Source: Nyssa sinensis
Lineage: Eukaryota > Streptophyta > Magnoliopsida > Cornales > Nyssaceae
Length of the DNA: 64,000 nucleotides
NCBI GenBank assembly: GCA_008638375.1
Contig: CM018050.1
Location: forward strand, 23,179,926-23,243,925
Direction: 5' to 3'
Below, in pieces: positions 54,666 through 64,000 of the stretch. The first letter of the stretch is position 1. The number at the start of each line of letters is the position of its first letter. The position numbers and the translations under genes are program-made. The notes beneath the pieces were generated by a model. The model made no database searches. It was not told where the DNA came from and saw only the letters and a list, made by a program, of their open reading frames with translations.

Positions 54666-54841
54666 CCTTGATGGCGCCTGGGCATATTAAAAAAAAATTA
54701 GGAAAAAATATTAAAAATTTCTTTTTCAAGGCGTGATGCAAACACGCACTGCACTTAAAAAATTTATTTTAATATTTTTTCCTAATTTTTTTTTTAATAT
54801 GCCCAGGCGCCATCAAGGCGTGATGCAAACACGCACTGCAC
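54666..54841. repeat. Fold-back repeat overlapped by a direct repeat
   Basis: Arms 54666-54720 (ccttgatggcgcctgggcat ...) and 54764-54818 (... atgcccaggcgccatcaagg) are inverted copies of about 55 bp. A 28-bp direct repeat (caaggcgtgatgcaaacacg...) occurs at 54727-54754, in the loop, and at 54814-54841, on the right shoulder. Confidence 0.9.
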
Positions 54842-55200
54842 GTCCATATTGCTTTTGCAATAGGCGTGATACTTAAGTGGCAACTTTACAATTACATCAC
54901 TTATGCGCACGCTTGTCGTCAGCGACGTTGACCAGTCAAATCTGATGATTGTCCGTGGCGAAGTCCAGATCTGGTCGCATCTTGTCCAGATGCTTCTTAA
55001 CGCGCTCTCACGCGCGAAACACATGACTTGGATGTGTGTTGGACAACTTCATCTTTTTTATTCAAATAGTGGTTTTCATGGCGCCACTCTAATTTTAAGG
55101 ACAAATTTTAGAATTCCATATCTCACTCATTTTTTTGACAAAAAATTACATATCACATGATGTTACACTTTTCTGACTTGAATACTTCTCTGAAATTACA
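54842..55200. other. Short GC-richer stretch before Tat2, unassigned
   Basis: Contains words such as gttgaccagtcaaatctg and several CG pairs; frames on both strands cross it but no motif is recognised. The Tat2 insertion border lies at its right end. Confidence 0.4.
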
Positions 55201-55611
55201 TGTTAAGAACTCGAGGGTAAAGGGTCATCAAAAAGGTTCCGATGATAACTACTTTGATGATAAAATTAGTCAAATATAATAACAATAATTCAAGAAAAGA
55301 ATTGAACATGAATTAAATGTGTACCTTATGACTTTATTTATAAGTTGTAGATCTCCCAAGTCGAGTAGGATTAGGAGTCATGAAAGTAGAAATTTGAAGA
55401 TATCCATAGATAGTGATTTCCACATAGAACTTTGTTTCTTTATTCTGAGGTTGGTAGTCTAGGGAAGGCAGTGATTAGCTTGGAACATCCTGTCTCCATG
55501 TTTTGTATGCTAGTAGGTCGGGAGTGGACTACTTTAGTGATATGGATAATGAAGATCCCTTTGGAGACACGTGTCAAGCCATGAGTAGTGCGGTCAAATC
55601 ATAGTATATCA
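55201..55611 (-). repeat. Tat2 3' LTR (about 411 bp)
   Basis: Minus strand begins TGATATACTATGATTTGACC at 55611 after the PPT; the first bases match the Tat1 LTR start. The end at 55201 (...GTTCTTAACA) is the best TG/CA choice but cannot be checked against the partner LTR. A TATA box (CTTATAAATA, minus) lies at 55335-55344. Confidence 0.72.
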
Positions 55612-55627
55612 ACCACTCCCCCCCGAT
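55612..55627 (-). other. Tat2 polypurine tract
   Basis: Minus strand ATCGGGGGGGAGTGGT directly before the LTR start. Confidence 0.85.
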
Positions 55628-55828
55628 CCGTAGTGTTGTAGATCTCATCCCAAACTGAGGTTAGGATTTCTGTAGAGCCATGCACATAATGCCATAAATG
55701 TGACATTCCCAATTTCGAGGAGGTAGTCGTTGATGTGATATTTATTGCGTCAGCGCTGGTTAAGGAAATGAGGCTATTATTACCTTAACTGCTGCATCGG
55801 TTTAGAAGTGGTGCCCTAATAGGGGATG

Positions 55829-55835
55829 TATAAAA
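55829..55835 (+). promoter_or_regulatory. TATA box for the Tat2 antisense gene
   Basis: TATAAAA in gatgtataaaaggagg on the plus strand, 206 nt upstream of the first ATG of the antisense gene at 56035 and just inside the 3' LTR. Its strand and distance suit that gene and not the element's main transcript. Confidence 0.55.
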
Positions 55836-57270
55836 GGAGGCCAAAACATTATTTCATCCCCGTATACCACTTCTGCATTTTGATTAAAAAAAAGGGAGTT
55901 TGAGGCGATTTTCAATGTGCTAGAGAGTTTTTTCGATCAAAATTTCGACCAGGTTTGGTTCTAAATACGTTTATTCTTACTTTAGCTCTGTATTTTTCTT
56001 TTGTTTTTCTACCTTTCTTTTTGTTATTTCAAAAATGTCCACTTCCGACAACCAGTCGACTACCGACCATGAGTTCATAGAACCATAAGGGGTTGAAAAC
56101 CAAATAGAATTGAATTTTGAGGTCGGTAGCTTATTGGAAATCTTGAGAGATGAACCCCGTGGTAGCCTTGCCTCTAGTTTAGGGGTTATGATAATTGAGG
56201 CCTATGTTGAGCCTAGGAACAGAGAGGTTGGAACCTCAGGTAGAGTCAGTAAGAGAGAAGAGGGAGAAAGTGCCATAACTCAGAATATGATAGATAATCT
56301 GAGGGTTATGTATGATTTCCCTCAGAATGTGTTCTATAGGGTTCCAGACCTTATAGACCGTCCTTCTAATATTCAGAATGTCGAGATCTGTGCCTATCTC
56401 GAATAGTTTGAGATAGAGGTATGCTTCTCATTCCATTGTCTTATCAAAGATTTTTTTTGATGGTTTAATATGTACCCTACCTACCTTAACATCAATAATT
56501 GGAGGCAGTTAATTGCCTTTATAGTCCTAGGTCACCTGAATGGGGTCGAGGTAGATGTTCTTTTGATTTGTAGCAACATGAATATGAAGTATATGAAGTC
56601 GGGGGACATGTATTACATGTCCTTTGATAAAGGGTTCAGACCCCTCAACTCTGTATCCTTCTCTAATAAAACTTACAAGAAGTGCTAATTTTTTGTAAAG
56701 AGAGGCTGGGAGTATGAGGACTTCGAGAAACAGGCCACCATTTTCTTGAGAAAAACTAGTTTTAAGGGTGAGACTATCCTTCTACATAACTTGTTGTTCC
56801 TTTAATTTTATTTTATTTTATTTTATTTTTTATCTTTCTAACTAATTTTTCTCTGGACATAACATGTAGATAAGATTGTTTGGAAGAGGTCCATCTTTAC
56901 AAAAGACCTCTAGGACAAGTATAGACAACTTCTCCAAACTAAAGACCACTCCTACGAGGCTATTCTAACGCCAACATATTTGATGGACGCTGGCCTGGTG
57001 AAAGCAAAAAATGAGGGGCTAAAGAAATCAATCTTTATTAGATGGAAGCTAAGGCAGAAAAAGAGGGTTGGAGAAACCTCAACCCTTTTAGAGCCTATAC
57101 CTCCATAAAAGAAGATGAGGTTGCTGTCTTACTCCCCTGAACGGATAGTTTTTAAAGAGCTCACTCTCTCTCCTACTTGGTAAGTTATTCCTCTTCCTGC
57201 TTTTACAATACATAAGTAGAAGAGGGGAAATGGGAAAGTAAGGGCTGCTCCCCCAATGCCTGAGGATTAC

Positions 57271-57720
57271 TGTAACGACCCACTTCCACCTAGCACAATA
57301 TTGTCCGCTTTGGGCCTTGCGCCCACACGACTTTGTTCTTGGTAGTGGGCTTGCCCCACCCCAAAAGGCCTTGTGCTAGGGAGAGGTTGGATCCTACTTA
57401 TGAATCCTTCACCTTTCCCTTCCCCAGGCGATGTGGGATAGACTTACTTCCTCCTCTCCCCCTTTAGACTTCTGCTGTCCGCAATAGGGCTCCTTGGCCT
57501 CGCCATCGCCACACTTTCGGCTGGGGTCTAGCTCTGATACAATCTGTAACGACCCACTTCCACCTAGCACAATATTGTCCGCTTCGGGCCTTACGCCCAC
57601 ACGGCTTTGTTCTTGGTAGTGGGCTTGCCCCACCCCAAAAGGCCTTGTGCTAGGGAGAGGTTGGATCCTACTTATGAATCCTTCACCTTTCCCTTCCCCA
57701 GGCAATGTGGGATAGACTTA
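57271..57720 (-). mobile_element. TRIM copy A
   Basis: Minus orientation. LTRs are at 57545-57720 and 57271-57446, with the inside at 57447-57544. The PBS (minus, 57531-57542) reads TTGTATCAGAGC, one change from the tRNA-iMet complement. A purine-rich tract lies next to the second LTR. No coding capacity. Confidence 0.9.
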
Positions 57721-57728
57721 CTTCCTCT

Positions 57729-58178
57729 TAAGTCCATCCCACATCGCTTGGGGAAGGGAAAGGTGAAGGATTCATAAGTAGGATCCAACCTCTCCCTAGC
57801 ACAAGGCCTTTTGGGGTAGGGCAAGCCCACTACCAAAAACAAAGCCGTGTGGGCGCAAGGCCCGAAGCGGACAATATTGTGCTAGGTGGAAGTGGGTCGT
57901 TACAAATGGTATCAGAGCTAGACCCCAGCCGGAAGTGTGGCGGTGGCGAGGCCAAGGAGCCCTGTTGCGGACAGCAGAAGTCTAAAGGGGGAGAGGAGGA
58001 AGTAAGTCCATCCCACATCGCTTAGGGAAGGGAAAGGTGAAGGATTCATAAGTAGGATTCAACCTCTCCTTAGCACAAGGCCTTTTGGGGTAGGGCAAAC
58101 CCACTACCAAAAACAAAGCCGTGTGGGCGCAAGGCCCGAAGCGGACAATATTATGCTAGGTGGAAGTGGGTCGTTACA
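57729..58178 (+). mobile_element. TRIM copy B
   Basis: Plus orientation. LTRs are at 57729-57904 and 58003-58178, with the inside at 57905-58002. The PBS TGGTATCAGAGC at 57907-57918 fits tRNA-iMet. The PPT-like aaagggggagaggaggaag ends at 58002. The LTR starts taagtccatcccacatcgc rather than TG, while its end is the normal gttaca. Confidence 0.92.
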
Positions 58179-59132
58179 ATTACGGCCCGAGTGTTGTGAA
58201 GAAAGCCTTTAAAGATTCATGGGCTACGAGGCCCTAACAAATATACTAGGTAAAAGCCTAAGAAAATAAGCGAAGACCTGATGGTTATCCATATGAGGGT
58301 AAGTCTTCCCTTTTATTTCCTCTAAATTGGTTCTGGAAACTCTTTTTGGCACTGACTTTGGTTTACATACTTTAGGCTGTTTATAGACTTGCGACCAAAA
58401 TAGACAAACCTGAAGACTCAGAGCAAATTGACAACCTTTAGTCCAAGCTTGACGAGGCCAGGCCTCAATTGGGGACTGTTAGGTTGGCAACTACTGCCAT
58501 TGATAAAAAGTTAACAGAGGCTGCCAAAGGATACTCTATCCTAGAGTTGGACAGAGATGCATTAGCCTTAAAACTAGAGGGTCTAAAAAAGAAGTTTACG
58601 GACTTCGAAGTTAGCGCTGCCAAGAAACTTTATGACAACTTTGAGGCAGTGAGAGTTCAGACTAAGAAGGACTTGACGGTCGAAGTTTAAGAGATGTAGG
58701 GAGAACTTATTGACTACGGGTACAGAACTTTCAAGAAGAAACTCCGAATGCTGTATCCCGACTTAAAAACAATTTGTCAGAATGATATCCATGTTTCTGA
58801 GGCTGAGATAGAAGCTATTGGCGCTGATGATAAAAAAGAACTGGCTGCAGACCCTTCTTCAGCAGAGTTGACAGAGCTTACGGAGCCGGACAGGGGGAAT
58901 GTGCCTCCATAAGAGTAGTTTCTTTTTTTGTTGCCTTTCCTCTTTCTATTTTGCACGCCCTCTATATAAAATTATCTTTTTTTTGGCTTCAAAGCTTTTG
59001 TTCGATCATGCTGTCTTTGCTAACTTTTTGAACTAATTAAAAGTGTGAGTTGAATCAATCTAGACTAGTAGTACTTGTGAAAATACAGTTTTTTGAGAGA
59101 TTTGAACATGATGATAACATCGTAGTAATAAG

Positions 59133-59393
59133 ATATACAGACCTGTAACACTTATAAAATATAAGGTTTTTAGGGGTCTGGTGGCAATACTGCAATGGTA
59201 GATATATAGACCTGTAACACTTATAGAATATAAGGATTTTAGGGGTTGGTGGTAATGCCACAATGGTAGATATACAAAGCTGTAATACTTATAGAATATA
59301 AGGTTTTTTTAGGGGACTGTTGGCAATGCCGCAAGGGTAGATATACAGACCTGTAACACTTATAGAATATAAGGTTTTTAGAGGTCTAGAAGA
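59133..59393. repeat. 69-bp tandem array, about four copies, in the 3' region of Tat2
   Basis: Units share gacctgtaacacttatagaa, tataaggtttttagggg and gcaatgccgcaatggtagat. They lie between the integrase end and the antisense gene end, the zone where transcripts from both strands would converge. Confidence 0.9.
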
Positions 59394-59499
59394 GTGGCAA
59401 ATGGGTAAGCATTGAAGCAGATAAATTTTGTGAAGTTTTATTAATAATACTTGCATAAATGCTCAATGTTCCAAGGTCTGGGTACAGGTTTCTGAACCA

Positions 59500-59825
59500 A
59501 GTCTTCCAACCAATAAGTGGTAGGCCTTACAATCTTGGTTTTTATAGGGACCTTCCCAATTAGGGAAAAGTTTCCCATAGTAGGATCCTTAGTGTTCAGG
59601 AACACCCTTCTCATGATGAGATCTCCAAGCTAGAAGTTAATAGGCTTTAGCCCTTTATTGAAGTACTTGGCCATCCTCTGTTGGTAGGCTTCAGTTTTGA
59701 TTCGTTCTTGTTCACGTTTGTCTTCTAAAAGATTAAGATTTTTAACAAGCTTTTGACTGTTGACTTCTTAATCAAAGAAGTTTGTCTTGAGAGTTGGCAT
59801 ACCAATCTTAACAAGAATGATCACC
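59500..59825 (-). pseudogene. Tat2 integrase, C-terminal part
   Basis: Minus strand matches the end of the Tat1 integrase (the PNWEGPYKV-type region and the QQRM linker), with small changes including a VFL-type end and stops. It is cut at 59825 by the 3.83-kb insertion and continues at 63667. Confidence 0.8.
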
Positions 59826-60369
59826 TCAGTTGTCACGACCCGGAACTCGGCCTATGTGGATTAGGGGTCCATGATCAGCTAACAAGGCCTTTCAATGATC
59901 AAATTATCTTTCTAATTACCATTTATCAAAAGCAACAGAATAATTTTTTTCTTTCTTCTTCATATTTATAAAGTAAGCCACAAAACCTGATCAGTCAATT
60001 AAACATTGGCTCTGAAAGATATAGTTTCCATGTCACAATGCAGTGTTGAGTAGTTTAAAATTATACAACTGAATTCACATAATAAAAAATCATCTAATTT
60101 ATCTTCAGTTAAAGATTCATCAAAACAACTCACTTCATCCTTTAAGCACTTAATCCGCAATGCTTGAAAATGATCCTGTCTAATCCTTACTTGAAAACAT
60201 AGTAAACATCTATAATGAGCTCGACAGCTTCATGAGAATTTCATAACATGCCAAGAGTTTCAAAACTACTATGTAGTTTTATACTGGAAAGTCTACATTC
60301 ATTGAGAATTAGAATACGTCATACCAAAACACAAGAGTTAAGATAATAGTATCAAATTCATTTTCAATA

Positions 60370-60725
60370 GATCTTAGTTCAATCATAGTTGTAATTTAAT
60401 AATCAATAACATAGTTCAATCACAATCACAGTTCAATAATCAATATCATAGCTCAATCATAGTCATAGTTCAATAACATAGCTTGATAACAATAGTCAAT
60501 ATTACAGTTCAATCATAGTCATGGTTCAAAATCATGGTTTGATAACAATAGTCATAGTTCAATAGTCAATATCATGGTTCAATCTTAATCATAGTCCAAT
60601 AACATAGTTCAATAAACAATTTCAAAGTCCAATAGTTAATTTCATAGTTCAATCATAGCCATAGTTCGATAAATCAAAATCATAGTTTAATAATTCTTAG
60701 TTTGATGATTCAAAGTTCAATCATA
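60370..60725. repeat. Irregular short-period repeat of (at)catagttcaat words
   Basis: Dozens of copies of tcatagttcaata / tcaatatcatag at periods of about 12-30 bp, with no fixed register. Confidence 0.85.
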
Positions 60726-60774
60726 GTACATATTCGATATTCATAAGGGTTCAAGCCAATAAATTCCTCTTCTA

Positions 60775-61376
60775 TGGTCAGAAAATTAAAACCTCGCTGA
60801 CTAAGATTGATATTCGATAAGACTAGTTTGATAACTCCGTTCTATATGGCTCACCACTAATATACCCCATGGTTAGGGTTCGATAAAGTCATAGTTTATT
60901 CGATAATGACCAAACATAGAAGATTCTATGGTCAACAAATTAGAACCTCGCTGACTGAGATCGATATTCGATAAAACTAGTTCGATAATGCCATACTGTG
61001 TGGCTCACCACCAATAGACCTCGTGGGTTGGGTTCGATAAAGTCACAATTTATTTGATATTATGGTCAGCAAATCAGAACCTCACTGACTGAGATCGATA
61101 TTTGATAAGACTAGTTCGATAACGCCATTCTGTGCGGCTCACCACTAATATACCCCGTGGTTAGGATTCAATAAAGTTACAATCTATTCGATAATGACCA
61201 AACATAGAATATTTTATGGTCAACAAATTAGAACTTGGCTGACTAAGATCAATATTCGACTAAACTAGTTCGATAATGCTGTACTGTGCGGCTCACCAGT
61301 AAGATACCTCGTGGGTAGGGTTTGATAAAGTCACAATCTATTCGATAATGACTATACATAGAAGATTGGTCTATTC
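60775..61376. repeat. 154-bp tandem array, four copies
   Basis: The marker acctcgctgactgagat and variants occur at 60791, 60945, 61079 and 61233. The third unit follows a unit shortened by about 20 bp. Each unit also holds ctagttcgataatgcc, tgtgcggctcaccac and gggttcgataaagtcac. Confidence 0.92.
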
Positions 61377-62967
61377 AAAACATCAAAATCATATCAAAAT
61401 AAATAATCATCAATAACAAGCTCAGTTATCCAAATAGGAGTTCTATATCTAGTATTTAGTCAAAACAATTCAAAGGACAGTAAGAAACTGTATAGCATGT
61501 TGAGTATCTCACGAAAATGTTTTCTTAAATAAACAACAAGACAATATAGATATTGATAATCATTCAAAACATATATTAGGTTCAATGTATCTGTTATCAA
61601 AAGTCATAAAGAAAATGACAATATATATCAATAAGTCATTTAAAACGATATTAAATGAAAGACGTCTATCATCAAAGTCATAAAATAATTCAATATTTAT
61701 ATCTATAATAAAATCCACATTAAACATGGCATGAAATACTCACCTGAAGTCCAAAAGCTTATACCCAAAATCCTTCCTTTAGTCGAAGTTCCCTATAATC
61801 ACAATTCAAGGTCTTGTTACATACTTGTTTAAAGCATCACATAATTTAATAGTTAACTTAGAGCTCTTTCTATTCCAATTACACTCTTTTGGTAGTCTAT
61901 TAAGTCTTAAGGACGTATCGGTCAGTTTTCAGTTTGTTACCGGGTTTTATTTCCTCAAAAGGATGTCATCGTTAAGTCCATAGTGTTGAAGATAATCGGT
62001 TTAGGCTTTTCTGAATCTTAATTTGCATACTTATAGCTTATATTAAACTTAGGGACATTTTTATAATTTTACGCTTTTAAATGTCATAGTTTTCGATACT
62101 TCGTTTGCTGAAATGGACTCTATTGTTGAGTCTGAATTGTTAAAGAAAGTCGGAATAGGCATTCTCTGACATTTAACTAACTTTATGTCATTAAGGGCAT
62201 ATTGGTAATTTTTATATTTCACGTGTCTATATTTTCGGGACTTTATTTCATAAAATGGACCCCATTATTTAGGTCTAGAGCTTAAAAAAATATTGGGTTA
62301 GACACCCCTTTTATTTTATTTGATATACTCGACATTTAATTAAATTTCTCTAATTAATTTAATTAATTACATGATATATATTTATTATATGAGATACTTT
62401 CACAGGGTGGTCAATGTAATTAATTTAATCTCCTTATTTCTTCTTGGTTTCTCCACCAAAATGACTCATTCTTGAACTATTGTGATCCATAGTCAAGGGC
62501 TACTCTATGGCTTCAAAACGAAGCTTTTCATTCATTTTTTGAGGTGGCCAATTACTTTCTAAACCTGCAACTGGCTAGCAAATGCTCATCTTTGAGCCAA
62601 ACAACCTGATTCTTTTTACATTATGTTTCATTTTCAGCCTAGTTTTGATCACTGTTCACAAAATAAAGTTTGGTTTCAGACTTAATTTTTAAGGTCATCA
62701 ATGGTGGGTCATGTGGTATTTTATTATTTAAAGCCCTTCTAGCCCCTAAATCATAATACGATACCAACAAGAACATTTATACTATCTAGTTCTCATTAAA
62801 TAGAAAGTTGATGAAAAATATTTCTAGAGAGAGAAATTCGGTTCTTGAGTTTTTACCTCTAAATAGTGAATCTCATTCTCTTTGGCTCACAATTCTAAGC
62901 TTCTTAAAGTCTATCTCAGGGTTGCATGCAAACCCTTTTCTTTCCTTATTCCTTCTTCTTCTTTTTC

Positions 62968-62970
<3 letters not shown>

Positions 62971-63001
<31 letters not shown>
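62971..63001. repeat. (CT)15 microsatellite
   Basis: Uninterrupted CT run inside the long solo-LTR-like insertion. Confidence 0.97.
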
Positions 63002-63002
<1 letters not shown>

Positions 63003-63666
63003 AGCCGAACATCATGTGGTCTAATGACTTGAAATACACTTCACACACATGCATACACAACTGATGTGTATATATTATATGGGCTTTGTGCTGCATGTGT
63101 GTGGATTGGCCAAGGTGTTGGTCCAATGGGGTTTAGACACCTCATTCCTTTTTTTTTTGGTTCTAAATTTCCTATACATTTATGGGTCATATACATATCC
63201 TATGGGTATCAAAGCACAAAAGTGCTAATAGCCTAGTGGTTATCTTTTTGGCATAAGTCTTTCCTTTATTGCTTGGTCTTGGGTTCAAGACTTGACAACT
63301 CTATTTTATACTTTTTTTCCTCTTCTTGTTGCGTTGGTGGAGGATTCTATACTTTTATTTAATATTCCATTCATTAAATACTCTTAGTTTATATATCTTT
63401 TATTTACTTGATGTATTTTACATTCATGAATATTTATATTTTATGTAGTTACTTAATTAACAAGATTAATTATGATACTTGTTTAAACATTCATGTATTT
63501 CTTAATTAATTTCATCATTTTTTTCATATTCATTTCTTTTATTTTAATTCTCATGAGAATTATCATTGCGACATTATTGTTATGGTCTAATTATACACTA
63601 ATGTTCTCTTAAAGTTCACTAAGTATCCTTAATTATATAGTAATTAGGTCGGGATGTTACATCAGC

Positions 63667-64000
63667 TCCAGAAGTGAGTGAGAATGGTGTTTCAGTAGTT
63701 GGAGTTCTTTTAGTTATTCAGTAGGCCCAGAGGACTCTAAGGAACCCATCTCCCTTTGGCCTCTTCCAACTTTCTTTTTATGGCTTTCAAGATAGTATGG
63801 TTGGTGACTTCAACTTGCCCATTAGTTTAAGGGTGTCCTGGAGAGAAGAAGTGATGACTAACGTGGAGATCCTTATAGAATTTTCCAAATACCTTTCCTG
63901 TGACTTGCATCATGTTATTAGAAATAATCACTTTGGGGGTGCCAAATCTGCATACTATGTTCTTCCAAGTGAAGTTCTTCACCTCCACCTCTGTGATATT
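63667..64000 (-). pseudogene. Tat2 integrase, core part, running off the window
   Basis: Minus strand shows the same sequence order as Tat1 1310-1640: the WAYR-type, VTNHTI-type and PGHP-type regions and the IS(N)N region of the catalytic core. The part towards the N-terminus and RT lies beyond 64000. Confidence 0.82.

Larger units (their letters stand above)
57271..58178. mobile_element. Palindromic pair of TRIM retrotransposons sharing one target duplication
   Basis: Two complete 450-bp elements lie in inverted orientation around an 8-bp spacer (cttcctct, 57721-57728). Each is LTR 176, inside 98, LTR 176. Both outer ends are the 3' (U5) ends of the elements: tgtaacgaccc on the left and gggtcgttaca on the right. 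ATTAC lies at 57266-57270 and 58179-58183, so the whole palindrome behaves as one insertion. The arms differ at few positions. It sits in the antisense gene of Tat2. Confidence 0.92.
56035..58912 (+). pseudogene. Antisense extra gene of Tat2, with introns, decayed and interrupted by TRIMs
   Basis: A frame on the strand opposite gag-pol, between integrase and 3' LTR; Tat-clade elements are known to carry such extra frames, function unknown. It starts at ATG 56035. Readable parts are 56110-56406 (NLRVMYDFPQNVFYRVPDL), 56470-56688 (NINNWRQLIAFIVLGHLNGV, then DMYYMSFDKGFRP), a stretch to about 56766, and a C-terminal Lys/Glu-rich coiled-coil-like part at 58375-58690, ending near 58912. Probable introns are 56767-56868 (GTGAGA...TGTAG), one starting near 57180 (GTAAGT), and about 58300-58374 (GTAAGT...TTTAG). 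In-frame stops (TAA at 56086, TAG at 56404) and the 908-bp TRIM insertion make it non-functional. Confidence 0.72.
59831..63661. mobile_element. Long solo-LTR-like insertion (3831 bp) splitting the Tat2 integrase
   Basis: Starts TGTCACGACCC and ends GGGATGTTACA, short imperfect inverted ends with TG/CA. TCAGT (59826-59830) and TCAGC (63662-63666) flank it, a 5-bp duplication with one mismatch. The integrase sequence rejoins cleanly across it. No gag or pol motif and no internal PBS or LTR pair was seen, so a solo LTR of a large gypsy element is the best reading; a LARD-like element is the alternative. It contains two repeat fields and a CT microsatellite. Confidence 0.75.
55201..64000 (-). 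mobile_element. Second Tat-type Ty3/gypsy element (Tat2), 5' part off window
   Basis: Minus strand order visible: integrase (split), 69-bp tandem array, an opposite-strand gene, PPT, 3' LTR. The integrase C-terminus aligns with that of Tat1 at the DNA level (tagtggtaggcc... gggaccttccca). Two later insertions lie inside: the palindromic TRIM pair at 57271-58178 and the 3.83-kb sequence at 59831-63661. The element's gag and most of pol lie beyond 64000. Confidence 0.87.

Noticed and set aside
57409..58018. Minus-strand frames of 98 and 62 residues in the TRIM pair as genes
   Set aside because: They are chance frames through LTR and interior of the TRIMs; the two mirror each other because of the palindrome.
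57271..58178. 5S rRNA gene or 5S promoter boxes in the TRIM LTRs
   Set aside because: The middle of the LTR does not show 5S-like A-box or C-box words; only the outer Cassandra-like words are present.

Overview
This is a nuclear window from a flowering plant, most likely a woody eudicot. It is AT-rich, its introns are GT-AG, and plant-type LTR retrotransposons fill most of it. Only two ordinary genes are supported. Both lie in the left third and point toward each other: a serine carboxypeptidase-like gene of the SCPL45 type (+ strand, 10 exons, 8439-11658), and a mitochondrial-type 10 kDa chaperonin gene (CPN10, - strand, 3 exons, 13263-23427). The last 49-nt exon of CPN10 lies 8.8 kb from the second exon, across an intron carrying MITEs, a tandem duplication and a LINE fragment. 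The species cannot be named from the sequence.

Region 1-7195 is most of a Ty3/gypsy element of the Tat type, read on the minus strand. It shows 5' LTR, PBS, gag, protease, RT, RNase H, a second archaeal-like RNase H and integrase, followed by a ten-copy 63-bp tandem array. Its 3' LTR is off the left edge. Region 26719-37743 is a complete Ty1/copia element (SIRE/Maximus-like in size and layout) with both LTRs, a tRNA-iMet PBS and a perfect 5-bp target duplication, but a decayed gag-pol. Region 39710-48480 is a gag-only Ty3/gypsy-type element (minus strand) with a full 3' LTR and a 5' LTR that starts about where transcription should start.

Region 55201-64000 is the 3' part of a second Tat-type element (minus strand). 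It carries an extra gene on the opposite strand between integrase and 3' LTR, with introns and its own TATA box, and a 69-bp tandem array. Two later insertions sit inside it. One is a 3.83-kb TG...CA sequence interpreted as a giant solo LTR, which splits the integrase. The other is a 908-bp near-perfect palindrome made of two complete 450-bp TRIM retrotransposons in inverted orientation, flanked as one unit by the 5-bp duplication ATTAC. This palindromic double TRIM is the most unusual object in the window. Its LTR resembles my recollection of the Cassandra TRIM family without the 5S-rRNA-derived segment.

The remaining stretches (7196-8438, 11659-13262, 23428-26718, 37749-39709, 48481-54001, 54842-55200) hold AT-rich DNA, microsatellites, MITEs and old unassigned repeats. 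I saw no tRNA, rRNA or CRISPR features.
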